A stretch of DNA of 64,000 nt from Salinibacterium sp. TMP30. Lineage in GTDB: Bacteria > Actinomycetota > Actinomycetes > Actinomycetales > Microbacteriaceae. The stretch is from the NCBI RefSeq assembly GCF_038397785.1, contig NZ_CP151642.1, positions 1,550,001 to 1,614,000 of the forward strand. Reading direction: 5' to 3'. Numbering within the stretch: the first letter of the stretch is position 1; each line of letters opens with the position of its first letter. A program made the translations under genes and the position numbers. Shown piece by piece: positions 47,286-61,530 of the stretch. The notes below the pieces were generated by a model, which saw only the letters and a program-made list of their open reading frames with translations, searched no databases and was not told the DNA's origin.

Positions 47286-47332
47286 AGGTTCTCAGGATCT
47301 GGGGCTTCTCAGCAGCTAAGGGTTCTCAGGAA

Positions 47333-48127
47333 CTAAGCGATAGCGGAGACGCGGCCTCGCCACTCTGTCGGGTTGCTACCCGATCGTGCGCTCAACCAGA
47401 CCAGATACTCACGGTTTCCGGCATTCCCGGCGATTGGTGAGGAGATGACGCCTGCCGTGCCGAGCCCCACATCCCACGCCGCCCAAAGCACACCCATAAT
47501 TGCTTCGTCCCGCAGCGCCGCTCCGTGCACGATTCCTTCGCGAATATTGGTGCGGCCCACCTCAAACTGTGGCTTCACGAGCACAACGTAGTCTGCGGCA
47601 TCCCCGACCGACGCGTGAAGGGCCGGCAGTACGGTGCGCAGCGAGATGAACGACAGATCAGAAACCACGAGCGTGGGAGTCTCGGATGTCCCACTCAGCT
47701 CAGCAAGCGACGCGGCGGTGAGATAACGAGCGTTCTCGCGCTCAACCACGCGCACTCGATCATCTGAGCGGATCAGGTCAACGAGTTGACCGTGCCCCAC
47801 ATCAAGCGCGATTACTTCACGGGCGCCGCGTTCGAGCAACACTTGCGTGAAGCCTCCCGTGGACGCGCCTACATCGAGGGCGAGCCTCCCGCTGGCGTCA
47901 ATACCAAAGGAATCGAGAGCGGCGACGAGTTTGTGGGCGGCCCGACTCACATAGTGATCGGTCTCGGCAACCATGATCGCCTGCGTTTCCGTCACTGGCG
48001 TCGACGCTTTCGGCACCGCAACCCCCTCGACCGTCACAAGGTTGTCAGCGATGAGCTTCGCGGCGTGCGTGCGTGATCGTGCAAGACCACGTGCCGCCAA
48101 CGCAGCATCGAGGCGCATGTTAGCCAT
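47333..48127 (-). CDS. tlyA: TlyA family rRNA 2'-O-methyltransferase
   Basis: 264 residues from the ATG at 48127 (MANMRLDAALAARGLARSR), which overlaps the stop of the small upstream gene. An N-terminal S4 domain is followed by a Rossmann methyltransferase with ALDVGASTGGFTQVLLERGA (SAM site), LVVSDLSFISLRTVLPAL and LVKPQFEVGR. The Mycobacterium tuberculosis enzyme methylates C1409 of 16S and C1920 of 23S rRNA and is needed for capreomycin sensitivity. Some members also act as haemolysins; that role is not inferred here. Confidence 0.92.
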   Translation of the reverse strand: MANMRLDAALAARGLARSRTHAAKLIADNLVTVEGVAVPKASTPVTETQAIMVAETDHYVSRAAHKLVAALDSFGIDASGRLALDVGASTGGFTQVLLERGAREVIALDVGHGQLVDLIRSDDRVRVVERENARYLTAASLAELSGTSETPTLVVSDLSFISLRTVLPALHASVGDAADYVVLVKPQFEVGRTNIREGIVHGAALRDEAIMGVLWAAWDVGLGTAGVISSPIAGNAGNREYLVWLSARSGSNPTEWRGRVSAIA

Positions 48128-48272
48128 GGCGCGGGAACGAGTCCCTACCCTCAAGCTGCTGCTGCAGTTCGTCATGAATCTGCGTGAAGGCGGCCGCTCT
48201 CGACTCAAGCGGCTGATCCTCGATCAGGCTTAGTCGTGACATCAGTCCGTCGACGGGTGATTCATCGCTCAT
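48120..48272 (-). CDS. Conserved 50-residue small protein between the HAD and tlyA genes
   Basis: ATG at 48272, two bases after the HAD stop (TGAGTATG), and its TAA overlaps the tlyA start (CATGGCTAA). It begins MSDESPVDGLMSRLSLIEDQ and continues with ESRAAAFTQIHDELQQQLEG, an amphipathic helix. The position matches the small Rv1693-like gene in Mycobacterium tuberculosis. Function unknown; tight coupling on both sides supports real translation. Confidence 0.8.
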   Translation of the reverse strand: MSDESPVDGLMSRLSLIEDQPLESRAAAFTQIHDELQQQLEGRDSFPRHG

Positions 48273-48274
48273 AC

Positions 48275-49273
48275 TCACGAATATAGCTCCGCGGGCACCT
48301 CAAGGGCGTAGATGGTGCTCCCTGAGTTCCAAATTGCTGCGGATCCTGCCCGCAATCGGTCGATGGATGTTCCGGCCGACGTTACCGTTAATCGCTGCGC
48401 TTCGAGGCGCACTGTCGCCGTTCCCACTGTCGTCACCACGGCGGCGCCGTCTCGCGTGACCACGGTCTCGGGATATGGCTCATGCAGCCCCCGCAGGTCG
48501 TCGACGATCATCGTCGGACGCTGTTCCGGGACTGCTGCGAGCACTTGCTTTGCTTGGTCGATGCCCGTGAGCACGAGCAGTGAGGGAATGCCGGCTTTGT
48601 TCGCGCCCAGAATATCGGTGTCGAGGCGGTCGCCAATCATCAACGCTTCGCGCGACGCATAGCGGGTGAATGCTTCTTCGAAGATGGCGACTTCTGGCTT
48701 TCCGGCCACGATCGGCAGTCGACCAATCGCAGTGTGCACCGCAGAGACGAGTGTGCCGTTTCCGGGCGCTGTTCCGCGTGCTTGGGGAATTGTCCAGTCA
48801 GTGTTTGTTGCGATCCACGGGATGCCGGCGTCGCCACCTTTGAGGGCAAACGCAGCTTCGGCAAGGTGCACCCACGCCACGTCAGGGGCAAAGCCCTGCA
48901 CGACTGCGGCCGGTGAATCTTCTGCCGAGCGTGTGACGACGAATCCGGACTTCTCGATTTCGCTCGTGAGCCCATCTCCCCCAACGACCATCACCGTCGA
49001 TCCTGCAGGAACAAGCTCGCGAAGCAACGCCATGGCTGCCTGTGGCGACGTCACAACATCGTTCGGTTCCACGTGCAGCCCGAGCTCGCTCAGATGAGTG
49101 GCGACGGATGCGTCGGTGCGCGAAGCATTATTGGTGATGTAGGCAACCTGTGCACCCTCAATCGCGTTGATGCTGTCGACGGCATACTCGATCGCATCCT
49201 GCCCCCGATAGACAACGCCATCGAGGTCTGCCAGAACCAGCGTGATGCCAGTCAGGGGTGTCCTAATCGACAC
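48275..49273 (-). CDS. HAD-superfamily (class IIA, NagD-like) phosphatase
   Basis: 332 residues from a GTG at 49273 that overlaps the TPR gene stop; a longer frame would run further into that gene. Motif I is LADLDGVVYRG, motif II TNNAS, and motif III/IV are near GKPEVAIFEEA and MIGDRLDTDILGANKAG. The insert between II and III marks the IIA cap type (NagD, 4-nitrophenylphosphatase-like). Probably a phosphoglycolate/nucleotide-type phosphatase, specificity unknown. Part of the conserved tlyA block. Confidence 0.88.
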   Translation of the reverse strand: MSIRTPLTGITLVLADLDGVVYRGQDAIEYAVDSINAIEGAQVAYITNNASRTDASVATHLSELGLHVEPNDVVTSPQAAMALLRELVPAGSTVMVVGGDGLTSEIEKSGFVVTRSAEDSPAAVVQGFAPDVAWVHLAEAAFALKGGDAGIPWIATNTDWTIPQARGTAPGNGTLVSAVHTAIGRLPIVAGKPEVAIFEEAFTRYASREALMIGDRLDTDILGANKAGIPSLLVLTGIDQAKQVLAAVPEQRPTMIVDDLRGLHEPYPETVVTRDGAAVVTTVGTATVRLEAQRLTVTSAGTSIDRLRAGSAAIWNSGSTIYALEVPAELYS

Positions 49274-50897
49274 GCTCCCCGCTTTCGCCTTCGTTCCCGT
49301 CCGCTTCGTCAGTGCTGCCCACAGGCCCATCGGCATTCTCAATTTCTGTTGTGCCTACCGCATCAGCATCAGCATCATTCTCAATCGACACTGCCGCGCC
49401 ATCGAACGATGACTCATCGAACTCAAGCTCTTCTTCAATGATCTCTATGGTGGCGTCGCCATCATCGTCAAGCGCATCGGCTGCGATATCGGCGCGCTCA
49501 AACCAGGTCGCTGCTTCTTCTGCGCGGCCGAGTTCTTCGAGCACGGTGCCATAGGCGCCAAAGAGTGCGGGGCTGTAGCTGAACGCTTTCGTGGGGTCGA
49601 GCTGCGGAATCTGCAGCTCAACGAGTGCTTCTTCGGCCTGACCAAGGTCAAGTCGTGCACCAGACATGGCGATCGCAAGTTCGACCTGCACGGGAGTTGA
49701 CAGGGTGCTGCGGCGCACAGAGCGACCTAGTTCAAGCGCACGCTCGGGGCGCTCGAGGCCACGTTCGCTATCAACCATCATGGGCAGTTGGTCGTCGCGA
49801 CCAGAGATGCGTCGGTAGGTGCGCAGTTCGCGCAGTGCAAGTGCGTAGTCCTCAGTGGCATAGGCGGTGATAGCGAGTGTTTCGCGCACAACACCGATAC
49901 GACCGGCACGACGTGCGGCCGAGATCGCATGTTGGTGGGCAAGCTCTGGATCGCTTTCGATCAGCTGCGAGACCATCACGAGGTGCAGTGCGACGCCGTC
50001 AGCATTTTCTTTGCTCAGAGTTTTGAGCTCATTGAGTGCAATACGGTCAAGCATCTTCGGAGTGATGCCCTCGGGGATCTCCGGTGCCTGATGAAAGGCA
50101 CGGACTGAGCGGATGCCGAAGGGGTCGCGATCTTCTTCTGGCTCGCGTTCGCTGGCGTTGAAGTCTCCGCGTGCGGGCGCACCGCCTTTGGTCCACAAGC
50201 GTTTCTCGGGGGGCCCGTCGCTGCGACCGGCCCCGCGATCGGGTCGTCCTCCGCGTTCCGGGCGACCGGAGCCGTCGTTGCGCTGGGCACGAGCTGGGCG
50301 ATCGCTGCCCTCGGGGCGCCCTGATCGGTCGCTGCGGTCAGGTCGAGCTGAGCGGTCTGGGCGGCCATCGTTCGAACGCTGCGGCCGGCTATCGCGGTCA
50401 CCTGAGCGCTGCGGCCGGCTATCGCGGTCACCTGAAGAGTCCCGTCGAGGAGCTCGGTCGTCACGACCGGCGTTATCGCGACGGGGTGCACGGTCGTCAC
50501 GACCGGCGTTATCGCGACGGGGTGCACGGTCGTCACGACCGGCGTTATCGCGACGGGGTGCACGGTCGTCACGACCGGCGTTATCGCGACGCGGTGCACG
50601 GTCGTCTCCGCCGTTGGACCCGTATCTAGGCTTGCGGTCGTCGCCGGATGGCGCGCCATCGCGGGGTGGTCGGCGGTCGTCGCTGTCGGGCTTGGCCCGC
50701 CAGGGTCGGTCGGAGCCGGATGCTGGCTTGCCGCGAGCTGGGCCACCCGCAGCGTTGTCGCGGCGTGGCCTTCCATCGCTTGGCCGTCCCTCACCTGGGC
50801 GCCCACCGGTGGGTCGACCACCAGATCGTGGCGCGCCAGAGCGGTTTCCGTGGGGTCGGCTATCGCGACGTCCATCATTACCTGACGAATCACTCAC
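49263..50897 (-). CDS. TPR protein with long Arg/Asp-rich repeat N-terminus
   Basis: 544 residues. Residues 1-250 are disordered and rich in Arg, Asp, Gly, Ser and Pro. At 98-156 a 12-residue unit DDRAPRRDNAGR occurs four times and once partly (36-base DNA units at 50430-50606), followed by two GDRDSRPQRS units. Residues about 265-470 are helical tetratricopeptide-like repeats (GITPKMLDRIALNELKTL, LAITAYATEDYALALRELR, GLERPERALELGRSVRR). The tail is acidic. It occupies the place of Rv1691. The Arg-rich arm may bind RNA or proteins; inference only. Confidence 0.85.
   Translation of the reverse strand: MSDSSGNDGRRDSRPHGNRSGAPRSGGRPTGGRPGEGRPSDGRPRRDNAAGGPARGKPASGSDRPWRAKPDSDDRRPPRDGAPSGDDRKPRYGSNGGDDRAPRRDNAGRDDRAPRRDNAGRDDRAPRRDNAGRDDRAPRRDNAGRDDRAPRRDSSGDRDSRPQRSGDRDSRPQRSNDGRPDRSARPDRSDRSGRPEGSDRPARAQRNDGSGRPERGGRPDRGAGRSDGPPEKRLWTKGGAPARGDFNASEREPEEDRDPFGIRSVRAFHQAPEIPEGITPKMLDRIALNELKTLSKENADGVALHLVMVSQLIESDPELAHQHAISAARRAGRIGVVRETLAITAYATEDYALALRELRTYRRISGRDDQLPMMVDSERGLERPERALELGRSVRRSTLSTPVQVELAIAMSGARLDLGQAEEALVELQIPQLDPTKAFSYSPALFGAYGTVLEELGRAEEAATWFERADIAADALDDDGDATIEIIEEELEFDESSFDGAAVSIENDADADAVGTTEIENADGPVGSTDEADGNEGESGERVD
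50430..50606 (-). repeat. 36-base tandem repeat array inside the TPR gene
   Basis: Four near-identical 36-base units and a partial fifth, encoding the DDRAPRRDNAGR series. They are contiguous, in frame and without spacers, so this is a coding minisatellite rather than CRISPR; copy number may vary between strains. Confidence 0.9.
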
Positions 50898-50932
50898 TCG
50901 TTGCTCCTGAATTTTTGTGGGGACTTAACGCA

Positions 50933-50977
50933 AAATGGCCACCCGCTGTGTCTATTAAACACAGTGGTGGCCATTTC
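50933..50977 (-). terminator. Terminator after the 5S rRNA gene
   Basis: A nested inverted repeat: AAATGGCCAC with GTGGCCATTT outside and CTGTGT with ACACAG inside. On the minus strand it follows the 5S 3' end by about ten bases and ends in a TTTT-containing run. Confidence 0.75.
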
Positions 50978-50987
50978 ACAATTGAAG

Positions 50988-51105
50988 TCCGGCGGTGTCC
51001 TACTCTCCCACAAGGTCCCCCTTGCAGTACCATCGGCGCAGAGAGTCTTAGCTTCCGGGTTCGGAATGTAACCGGGCGTTTCCCTCTCGCTATGGCCGCC
51101 GAAAC
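50988..51105 (-). rRNA. rrf: 5S ribosomal RNA
   Basis: About 118 bases on the minus strand, with the typical GGCGGCCATAGCG 5' arm, the conserved CCCGGTTACATTCCGAACC loop and a GGGAGAGTAGGACACCGCCG 3' arm pairing with the 5' end. Third gene of the operon. Ends are approximate. Confidence 0.93.
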
Positions 51106-51284
51106 ACTATTGATTTATGTATCAGTCTGGGCCAGAAACATACCCGGACACTCATCGTGAGGATGGGTGCCTGGCTGTGTTAGCTGGGCGCAGTTCCCGA
51201 CCGTAAATCGGGAACCACAAAGTGGACGCGAGAATTCTTCTCATTCACCATTCGAAGTCCTAAGACTTCCAGTGAGGTGGGGTG

Positions 51285-56428
<5,144 letters not shown>

Positions 56429-57381
56429 ATGTTTGATAGCAACCACAGACCAAAGCCTGCAGAAGCACATCTTGTGCAAAGACTGACCGGAATAGGTCAG
56501 AACCTTGCAAGTTTGAAACTGACAGAACAAATCAATACTGACTTGCTTTGTTGTTTATATCTTTTCCAAAGGAATCCGCTGCACCCTCACAACCAACCCG
56601 AAATAGGTTGATCACAAAAAGCACAGTCGGGTTTTTGGCATTTGACATTGTGCACGCTGTTGAGTTCTCAAGGATCGGACGCTCCTGACCTCCACCGAAA
56701 ACGGCTTCACCCCAGGGCAACAAAACCTGTGTAAGCGCCCCCCGCAAAACTGCAGAAGGCAACCTGTCTAACTTACCAGCTTCACCATACTTGTCAAATC
56801 CGCCACCGTGAACCACACGGCACACAACAACAGACCAACACACGCATGAAGCGGGATGTCATCCAAAGGCCCGACACCGAAACTCACAAGAGGAATTCCG
56901 CTACCCGACCGGACTAAAACTATAACAGATTTAGAGGATGCTGGCCCCCACTTGAGGCCGGAAACCTAGCAGCAGAACTGCCCGGGTTATCCGCACCTTT
57001 GGGGTGACAAGAAAGAACTTTACGTGCACAATCCCCCACCCACCAAACCCTCCCCCATCCCGGGCGTGTCGCACCCCAACACCCACCAAAAGACAGGAGA
57101 GTAGCCCAACGTTGAGGTGAAAGTTGAGACTCGAAACAGCGAAGCGCCACTAGTCAGCGTCGCAGGCTCTAGCGACACCGAAACCTCATCACGAGCATCG
57201 GCATCGAAGAACTACGCTGCGAGATCACCACCGCCCACGATCCAGTTGTCGCCGTCACCAGCTGCCTCGCGAACCGCTGGCAGAGCATCCGCCACACGCC
57301 CCGGAAGGAGCAAAAGGTGGCTGATCATCGCTGGCTACCGCGAACAACCAGTCGAGTGGCTCGGCTTCATCAGCAATCCAA
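56429..57381 (-). other. rRNA operon leader and upstream region
   Basis: About 950 bases between tyrS and 16S with no supported protein gene. It contains the promoter at 56770-56797 and, at 56651-56673, the conserved actinobacterial leader motif CCTTGAGAACTCAACAGCGT (minus strand), thought to serve boxA-type antitermination or precursor processing. A further AT-rich spot near 56915-56935 could be a second promoter. Confidence 0.6.
56770..56797 (-). promoter_or_regulatory. rrn promoter
   Basis: Minus-strand -35 TTGACA (56792-56797) and -10 TAAGTT (56770-56775) with a 16-base spacer, about 340 bases upstream of 16S. A perfect -35 and a near-consensus -10 make it the best promoter seen in the window. 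Confidence 0.7.
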
Positions 57382-58692
57382 CTACGAGGTGACGAAGATT
57401 CCCGCGAGAGTCTTTTTGCCCCGACGGAGCACCGCCACGTTTCCTGGCAAGAGGTCACTGCCAACGGTCGCCTTGTCATCCGCTACCGCAACGTTGTTGA
57501 GGTACACGCCACCCTGCGAGATCGCCCGACGGGCTTCGCTGGCGCTAGCAACCAACCCGGTGTCGACCAGCAGCTGCACTATCGTCGAATCGGTCGGCAC
57601 CTCAACGTGCGAAAGCTCACGCAACGCGGCGGCAAGCGTGAGCTCATCGAGCGCGCTCAACTCCCCCTGACCAAAGAGCGCCGCCGACGCAGCAATAGCG
57701 GCCTCGGTCGCTACACGCCCATGCACTAGCGAGGTCACCTCGAACGCGAGAGTCTTCTGAGCTTCACGCTTGAACGGCGCATCGGCTACGGCAGTCTCGA
57801 GTTCGGTAATGCGCTCCCGCGAGAAGAACGTGAAGATCTTCAAGCGCTGCACAACATCGGCATCGTCGGTATTGAGCCAAAACTGGTAGAACGCGTACGG
57901 GCTCGTCATCGCGTCATCCAGCCAGACCGCGTTGCCCTCGCTCTTGCCGAACTTTGTGCCATCCGAGTTCGTGATCAGCGGAGTGCCGATCGCGTGAACG
58001 CTCACCCCTTCAGCCTTATGAATGAGATCCGTGCCGCTCGTCAGGTTGCCCCACTGGTCGCTGCCACCGGTCTGCAACACACAGTCGTAGCTGCGGTAGA
58101 GCTCGAGGTAATCCATTCCCTGCATCACCTGGTAACTGAACTCGGTGTAGCTAATGCCGGCGTCGCTGTTGAGACGCGCGCTGACGGCATCCTTTTTCAG
58201 CATCGTGCCGACACGGAAGTATTTGCCGACATCCCTCAAGAAATCGATGGCGCTCATCGGCGAGGTCCAGTCGAGGTTATTGACCATGCGCACAGCATTG
58301 TCACCCTCGGTGCTCAAAAACTTAGACACTTGGGCTTGCAGGTAACTGACCCACTCGGCAACAGTCTCGTTGTCATTGAGGGTGCGCTCCGCTGTGGGCC
58401 GGGGATCTCCGATGAGTCCGGTTGCTCCCCCAACAAGCCCTAACGGTTTGTGGCCGGCAAGTTGGAGGCGACGCAGCAACAGGAGTTGCACGAGGTTTCC
58501 GAGATGCAGACTCGGTGCCGTGGGGTCGAATCCGCAATAGTAGGTGATCGGTTCACCAGCGAGAAGTTCTGTGAGAGCATCCGCGTCGGTGGAAACGTGC
58601 ACAAGTCCGCGCCAGGTGAGTTCATCCCACAAGCTCTCGAAGGAGCTGTCGTTACTTTGGCTGCTGAGTGATTCTGATGCTGTCGCTGACAC
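57382..58692 (-). CDS. tyrS: Tyrosyl-tRNA synthetase
   Basis: 436 residues from the GTG at 58692, chosen because the frame upstream lacks homology; the start is not certain. Class-I motifs are TAPSLHLGNLVQ (HIGH equivalent) and GTKFGKSEGN (KMSKS equivalent), with YTEFSYQVMQGMDYLELY and GGSDQWGNLTSG for tyrosine binding. The C-terminal S4 domain is LVDTGLVASASEARRAISQG. Charges tRNA-Tyr. Located upstream of the rRNA operon on the same strand. Confidence 0.94.
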   Translation of the reverse strand: MSATASESLSSQSNDSSFESLWDELTWRGLVHVSTDADALTELLAGEPITYYCGFDPTAPSLHLGNLVQLLLLRRLQLAGHKPLGLVGGATGLIGDPRPTAERTLNDNETVAEWVSYLQAQVSKFLSTEGDNAVRMVNNLDWTSPMSAIDFLRDVGKYFRVGTMLKKDAVSARLNSDAGISYTEFSYQVMQGMDYLELYRSYDCVLQTGGSDQWGNLTSGTDLIHKAEGVSVHAIGTPLITNSDGTKFGKSEGNAVWLDDAMTSPYAFYQFWLNTDDADVVQRLKIFTFFSRERITELETAVADAPFKREAQKTLAFEVTSLVHGRVATEAAIAASAALFGQGELSALDELTLAAALRELSHVEVPTDSTIVQLLVDTGLVASASEARRAISQGGVYLNNVAVADDKATVGSDLLPGNVAVLRRGKKTLAGIFVTS

Positions 58693-58817
58693 GTCTTCAA
58701 CCGTAGTGGAGGTTATGAGTGTTGATGACGAGCAGCCGCAGCAACGCTGGGAGACTGATTCTGTGAAATCAGTGGTGTGGGCCTGATATTCCGGAATCAA
58801 TGCTGTAGCCTTTAGCC

Positions 58818-59486
58818 ATGTTTGTGATTACCGCCGACCAACGAAACAGCAGACGCAGCACGGATGCCGTGGCCGAAGCTTTGACCCTGCTCAACGAGGA
58901 GAGGCGCGATGACCTCGCCCTTGCCGCCGAACGCACCGCCGGCGACGAAGTGCAAATGCTCCTGAACTCAGCACACGCCGCCCTTGAGATTGCTCTCGAA
59001 CTAACCCGAACAGGCCAGTGGAGTGTTGGCATCGGAATCGGCAACGTACCCACCCCGTACGGCGCAACCGTACGGGCGACCAGTGGCCCAGCATTCATCG
59101 CCGCCCGCACCGCTATCGAGAGGGCAAAGAAAAGCCCAGCCAAGTGCTCTGTCGAATCGGACCCGTCGAGCGAACTCGCCCGCGACATCGACCCGCTTCT
59201 GGAACTGCTCATCCTGATGCGAAACCGTCGAACCGACAACGGCTGGCAACTCTACGACCTACTCGACACCGGAATCACCCAAGCAGACGCCGCCGAAAAG
59301 TTGGGCATCTCGCCCCAATCAGCAAGCCAACGCGCGCTCGTCGCCGGGCTCCGCACAGAAGAAGACGCAGTGGTGGCACTTGCCAACCTTCTCGACAGAG
59401 CACACAGTGACATAAACAACAGCAGCGCAGACAACGCTGCTGTCGACAAAGAAACTTCGCGCGACGCAGAGGAAGGTAGATCATGA
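58818..59486 (+). CDS. SatD-like protein with helix-turn-helix
   Basis: 222 residues. N-terminal MFVITADQRNSRRSTDAVAE and GIGIGNVPTPYGATVRATSGPAF resemble the SatD family, whose biochemistry is unclear. About residues 150-185 form a helix-turn-helix, TDTGITQADAAEKLGISPQS-like, so the protein may bind DNA. The tail is acidic. The stop overlaps the start of the membrane gene (ATGA), suggesting a functional pair. Family assignment is tentative. Confidence 0.6.
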   Translation: MFVITADQRNSRRSTDAVAEALTLLNEERRDDLALAAERTAGDEVQMLLNSAHAALEIALELTRTGQWSVGIGIGNVPTPYGATVRATSGPAFIAARTAIERAKKSPAKCSVESDPSSELARDIDPLLELLILMRNRRTDNGWQLYDLLDTGITQADAAEKLGISPQSASQRALVAGLRTEEDAVVALANLLDRAHSDINNSSADNAAVDKETSRDAEEGRS

Positions 59487-60037
59487 TCGGTTGGTGGATC
59501 GCGGTACTAGTTCTCACGATCGGTGCGATCGGTGCCGCCATGATCGCGGCGCGCACAGAAAAATACTGGCTCGCAACGGTCTCATTGGTGCCCGTTGCCG
59601 TTGCGCTCATCCTCGGCTCGACAGGAAACCCCCTCCCCGGAAACATGTCAGGCCTCGTCGTGCTGATGAGCGCTGCGCTCGTCGCGCTAGCCACAATCGC
59701 CGGCAGCCCACTCGTGGCACTCGCGCTCTCACTCGCTTCCTATCCGGCCCCGCGCGGAGAACACGGCGGAATCCTCGTGGCCGACGGTGACTCCCCCCTG
59801 CCCAAGCGTGAAGTACTGCGCGGCGGAACAACAATCGGCTACCTCGAGCGGTTCGCATTCATTGGATCGCTCATGGTCGGGCAACCCGGCGCTATCGCCG
59901 TCATCGTTGCGATCAAAGGCCTTGGCCGTTTCTCCGAACTCGAAAACGCTGCCGCCCGCGAACGATTCATCATCGGCACCCTCGTGAGTTTGGTGTGGGC
60001 CGGGCTCTGCACCGCCGCACTCCTCGTCGGGCGCTAG
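59483..60037 (+). CDS. Membrane protein paired with the SatD-like gene
   Basis: 184 residues. About five hydrophobic helices; the loop GYLERFAFIGSLMVGQPGAI and the segment AIKGLGRFSELENAAARERF with IIGTLVSLVWAG resemble the C-terminal part of DUF3307 proteins, which are known to pair with SatD. Start ATG overlaps the previous stop by four bases. Inner membrane; function unknown. Confidence 0.65.
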   Translation: MIGWWIAVLVLTIGAIGAAMIAARTEKYWLATVSLVPVAVALILGSTGNPLPGNMSGLVVLMSAALVALATIAGSPLVALALSLASYPAPRGEHGGILVADGDSPLPKREVLRGGTTIGYLERFAFIGSLMVGQPGAIAVIVAIKGLGRFSELENAAARERFIIGTLVSLVWAGLCTAALLVGR

Positions 60038-60077
60038 AACTCCACTTCGGGTGCTAAAGCTGTTCGTTGCGCGCCAG

Positions 60078-60941
60078 TTACTCGACTTCGGGTGGGCGCG
60101 GCTTCTCCACCCATGTCACTAGCACCACCGACACGATGATGAGCAACAGCCAAGAACCGAGCTTGGCGATAGACACCAGCTCCCAACCATCTGATTGGTT
60201 GGGATAAACCCACGCGTTCGACCAGGTCGCCACATTCTCGGCAACCCAAATGAACAAGGCCACCAACACAAACGACACCAGGATGGGCATCCGGAACCTT
60301 GCCCTCGACACCCGCACATGCATCACGGTGCGCCAATAAATCACAGCGACCGCGGCAAACAGGAACCAGCGTGCATCCACGATGAAGTGGTGGCTGAAAA
60401 AGTTGACGTAGATGAGGGCCGCCAAGATTGCCGTGATCCAGCGCCGCGGATAGCGGTCGAAACGCAACTCGAACAAACGGAAAACCCGCACCATGTACGA
60501 ACCCACCGCGGCATACATGAACCCGCTATACAGCGGCACTCCGAAGACATGAAGAATGCCCTCGCCCTCATAGGTCCACGAGCCCACGTCGGTCTTGAAA
60601 ATCTCCATCACCGTACCCACAACGTGGAACAGAATGATCACCCGCAACTCGCGCAGAGTCTCCAGCTTGAAGACCACCATGAGCACCTGGATCGTCAGCG
60701 CCGCCAGCACCAAAAAATCGTTGCGCGCCAGCGTCGCCGAATCCGGATACCAGAGCCTAGTAAGTACGAGCACCGCCAACAGCGCCCCACCGAACACGCA
60801 CGCCCACGCCTGCTTGAGCACAAACACCGTGAACTCGATTGCCCACGCGCGCGCTCGACTTTGGTTCGGACTGGTTTGCCGATCGAGCGTGCGATGAGCC
60901 CACTCATCAATTCGCTGCTCCAGCGAAGTAAACCGGGCCAT
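60078..60941 (-). CDS. DUF817-family integral membrane protein
   Basis: 287 residues from an ATG at 60941 that overlaps the mpg stop (TGATG). Eight or so membrane helices. Characteristic blocks are FVLKQAWACVFGGALLAVLV, FKTDVGSWTYEGEGILHVFG, VPLYSGFMYAAVGSYMVR and VAENVATWSNAWVYPNQSDG. DUF817 proteins have no established function. Coupled to mpg. Confidence 0.85.
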   Translation of the reverse strand: MARFTSLEQRIDEWAHRTLDRQTSPNQSRARAWAIEFTVFVLKQAWACVFGGALLAVLVLTRLWYPDSATLARNDFLVLAALTIQVLMVVFKLETLRELRVIILFHVVGTVMEIFKTDVGSWTYEGEGILHVFGVPLYSGFMYAAVGSYMVRVFRLFELRFDRYPRRWITAILAALIYVNFFSHHFIVDARWFLFAAVAVIYWRTVMHVRVSRARFRMPILVSFVLVALFIWVAENVATWSNAWVYPNQSDGWELVSIAKLGSWLLLIIVSVVLVTWVEKPRPPEVE

Positions 60942-61528
60942 CAGCGGCGCTTGCGCTTCACGGCCGGCCGGTACGGGGACACGCTCGGCTCCCCCGGAAT
61001 CCAAAAACGCCACGGATACGAATTGCTGCCACCATCGCCAGAAACACCCGTGCGTGGCCCAGCGCTGAACAGCGCCCGCGAGTGAGACAGTTCCAGGCGC
61101 ACGCGACCCGACTCCAGGTTGTCGCCGGCGTCATCCAGTCGAATACCAAGAGCGACCGCCAGCCGTGCCGGACCCTGCGCAAGATCGGCCGGCTTTCGCG
61201 AGGTCGTGCGACGTTCGCGGGCAAGATCGGCTCCTTCGACAACCTCCCCCGCGCGCAACAGAATTCCCGATGCAACGCCCTCGGGCATGCACACCACGTT
61301 GGCGCAGGTGTGCATGCCATAGGTGAAGTAGGTGTACAGACGACCGGGCGGGCCGTACATTACCGCGTTCCGTTTTCCCAGTCCACGAAAGGCATGCGAG
61401 CCAGGATCACCGTCGCCCATATAGGCCTCAACCTCGGTAAGCCGAACAGCAACATCACCCACGCGCACAACCGCACCCAGCAGTAACGGGGCAACCTCAG
61501 TTGCCGGGCGACTGAGCAACTCGAACAC
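60941..61528 (-). CDS. mpg: DNA-3-methyladenine glycosylase (AAG/MPG family)
   Basis: 195 residues. AAG-fold motifs: EVEAYMGDGDPGSHAFRG with the catalytic Glu, RNAVMYGPPGRLYTYFTYGM, and NVVCMPEGVASGILLRAGE. Removes alkylated purines from DNA. The C-terminus ends in a basic VKRKRR. In Mycobacterium tuberculosis the homologue also lies near tyrS. It starts three bases after the argH stop. Confidence 0.9.
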   Translation of the reverse strand: MFELLSRPATEVAPLLLGAVVRVGDVAVRLTEVEAYMGDGDPGSHAFRGLGKRNAVMYGPPGRLYTYFTYGMHTCANVVCMPEGVASGILLRAGEVVEGADLARERRTTSRKPADLAQGPARLAVALGIRLDDAGDNLESGRVRLELSHSRALFSAGPRTGVSGDGGSNSYPWRFWIPGEPSVSPYRPAVKRKRR

Positions 61529-61530
61529 GT

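Noticed and set aside
50430-50606. Possible CRISPR array (regular 36-base repeats)
   Set aside because: The units are directly joined without spacers and encode an in-frame peptide repeat; no cas genes are nearby.
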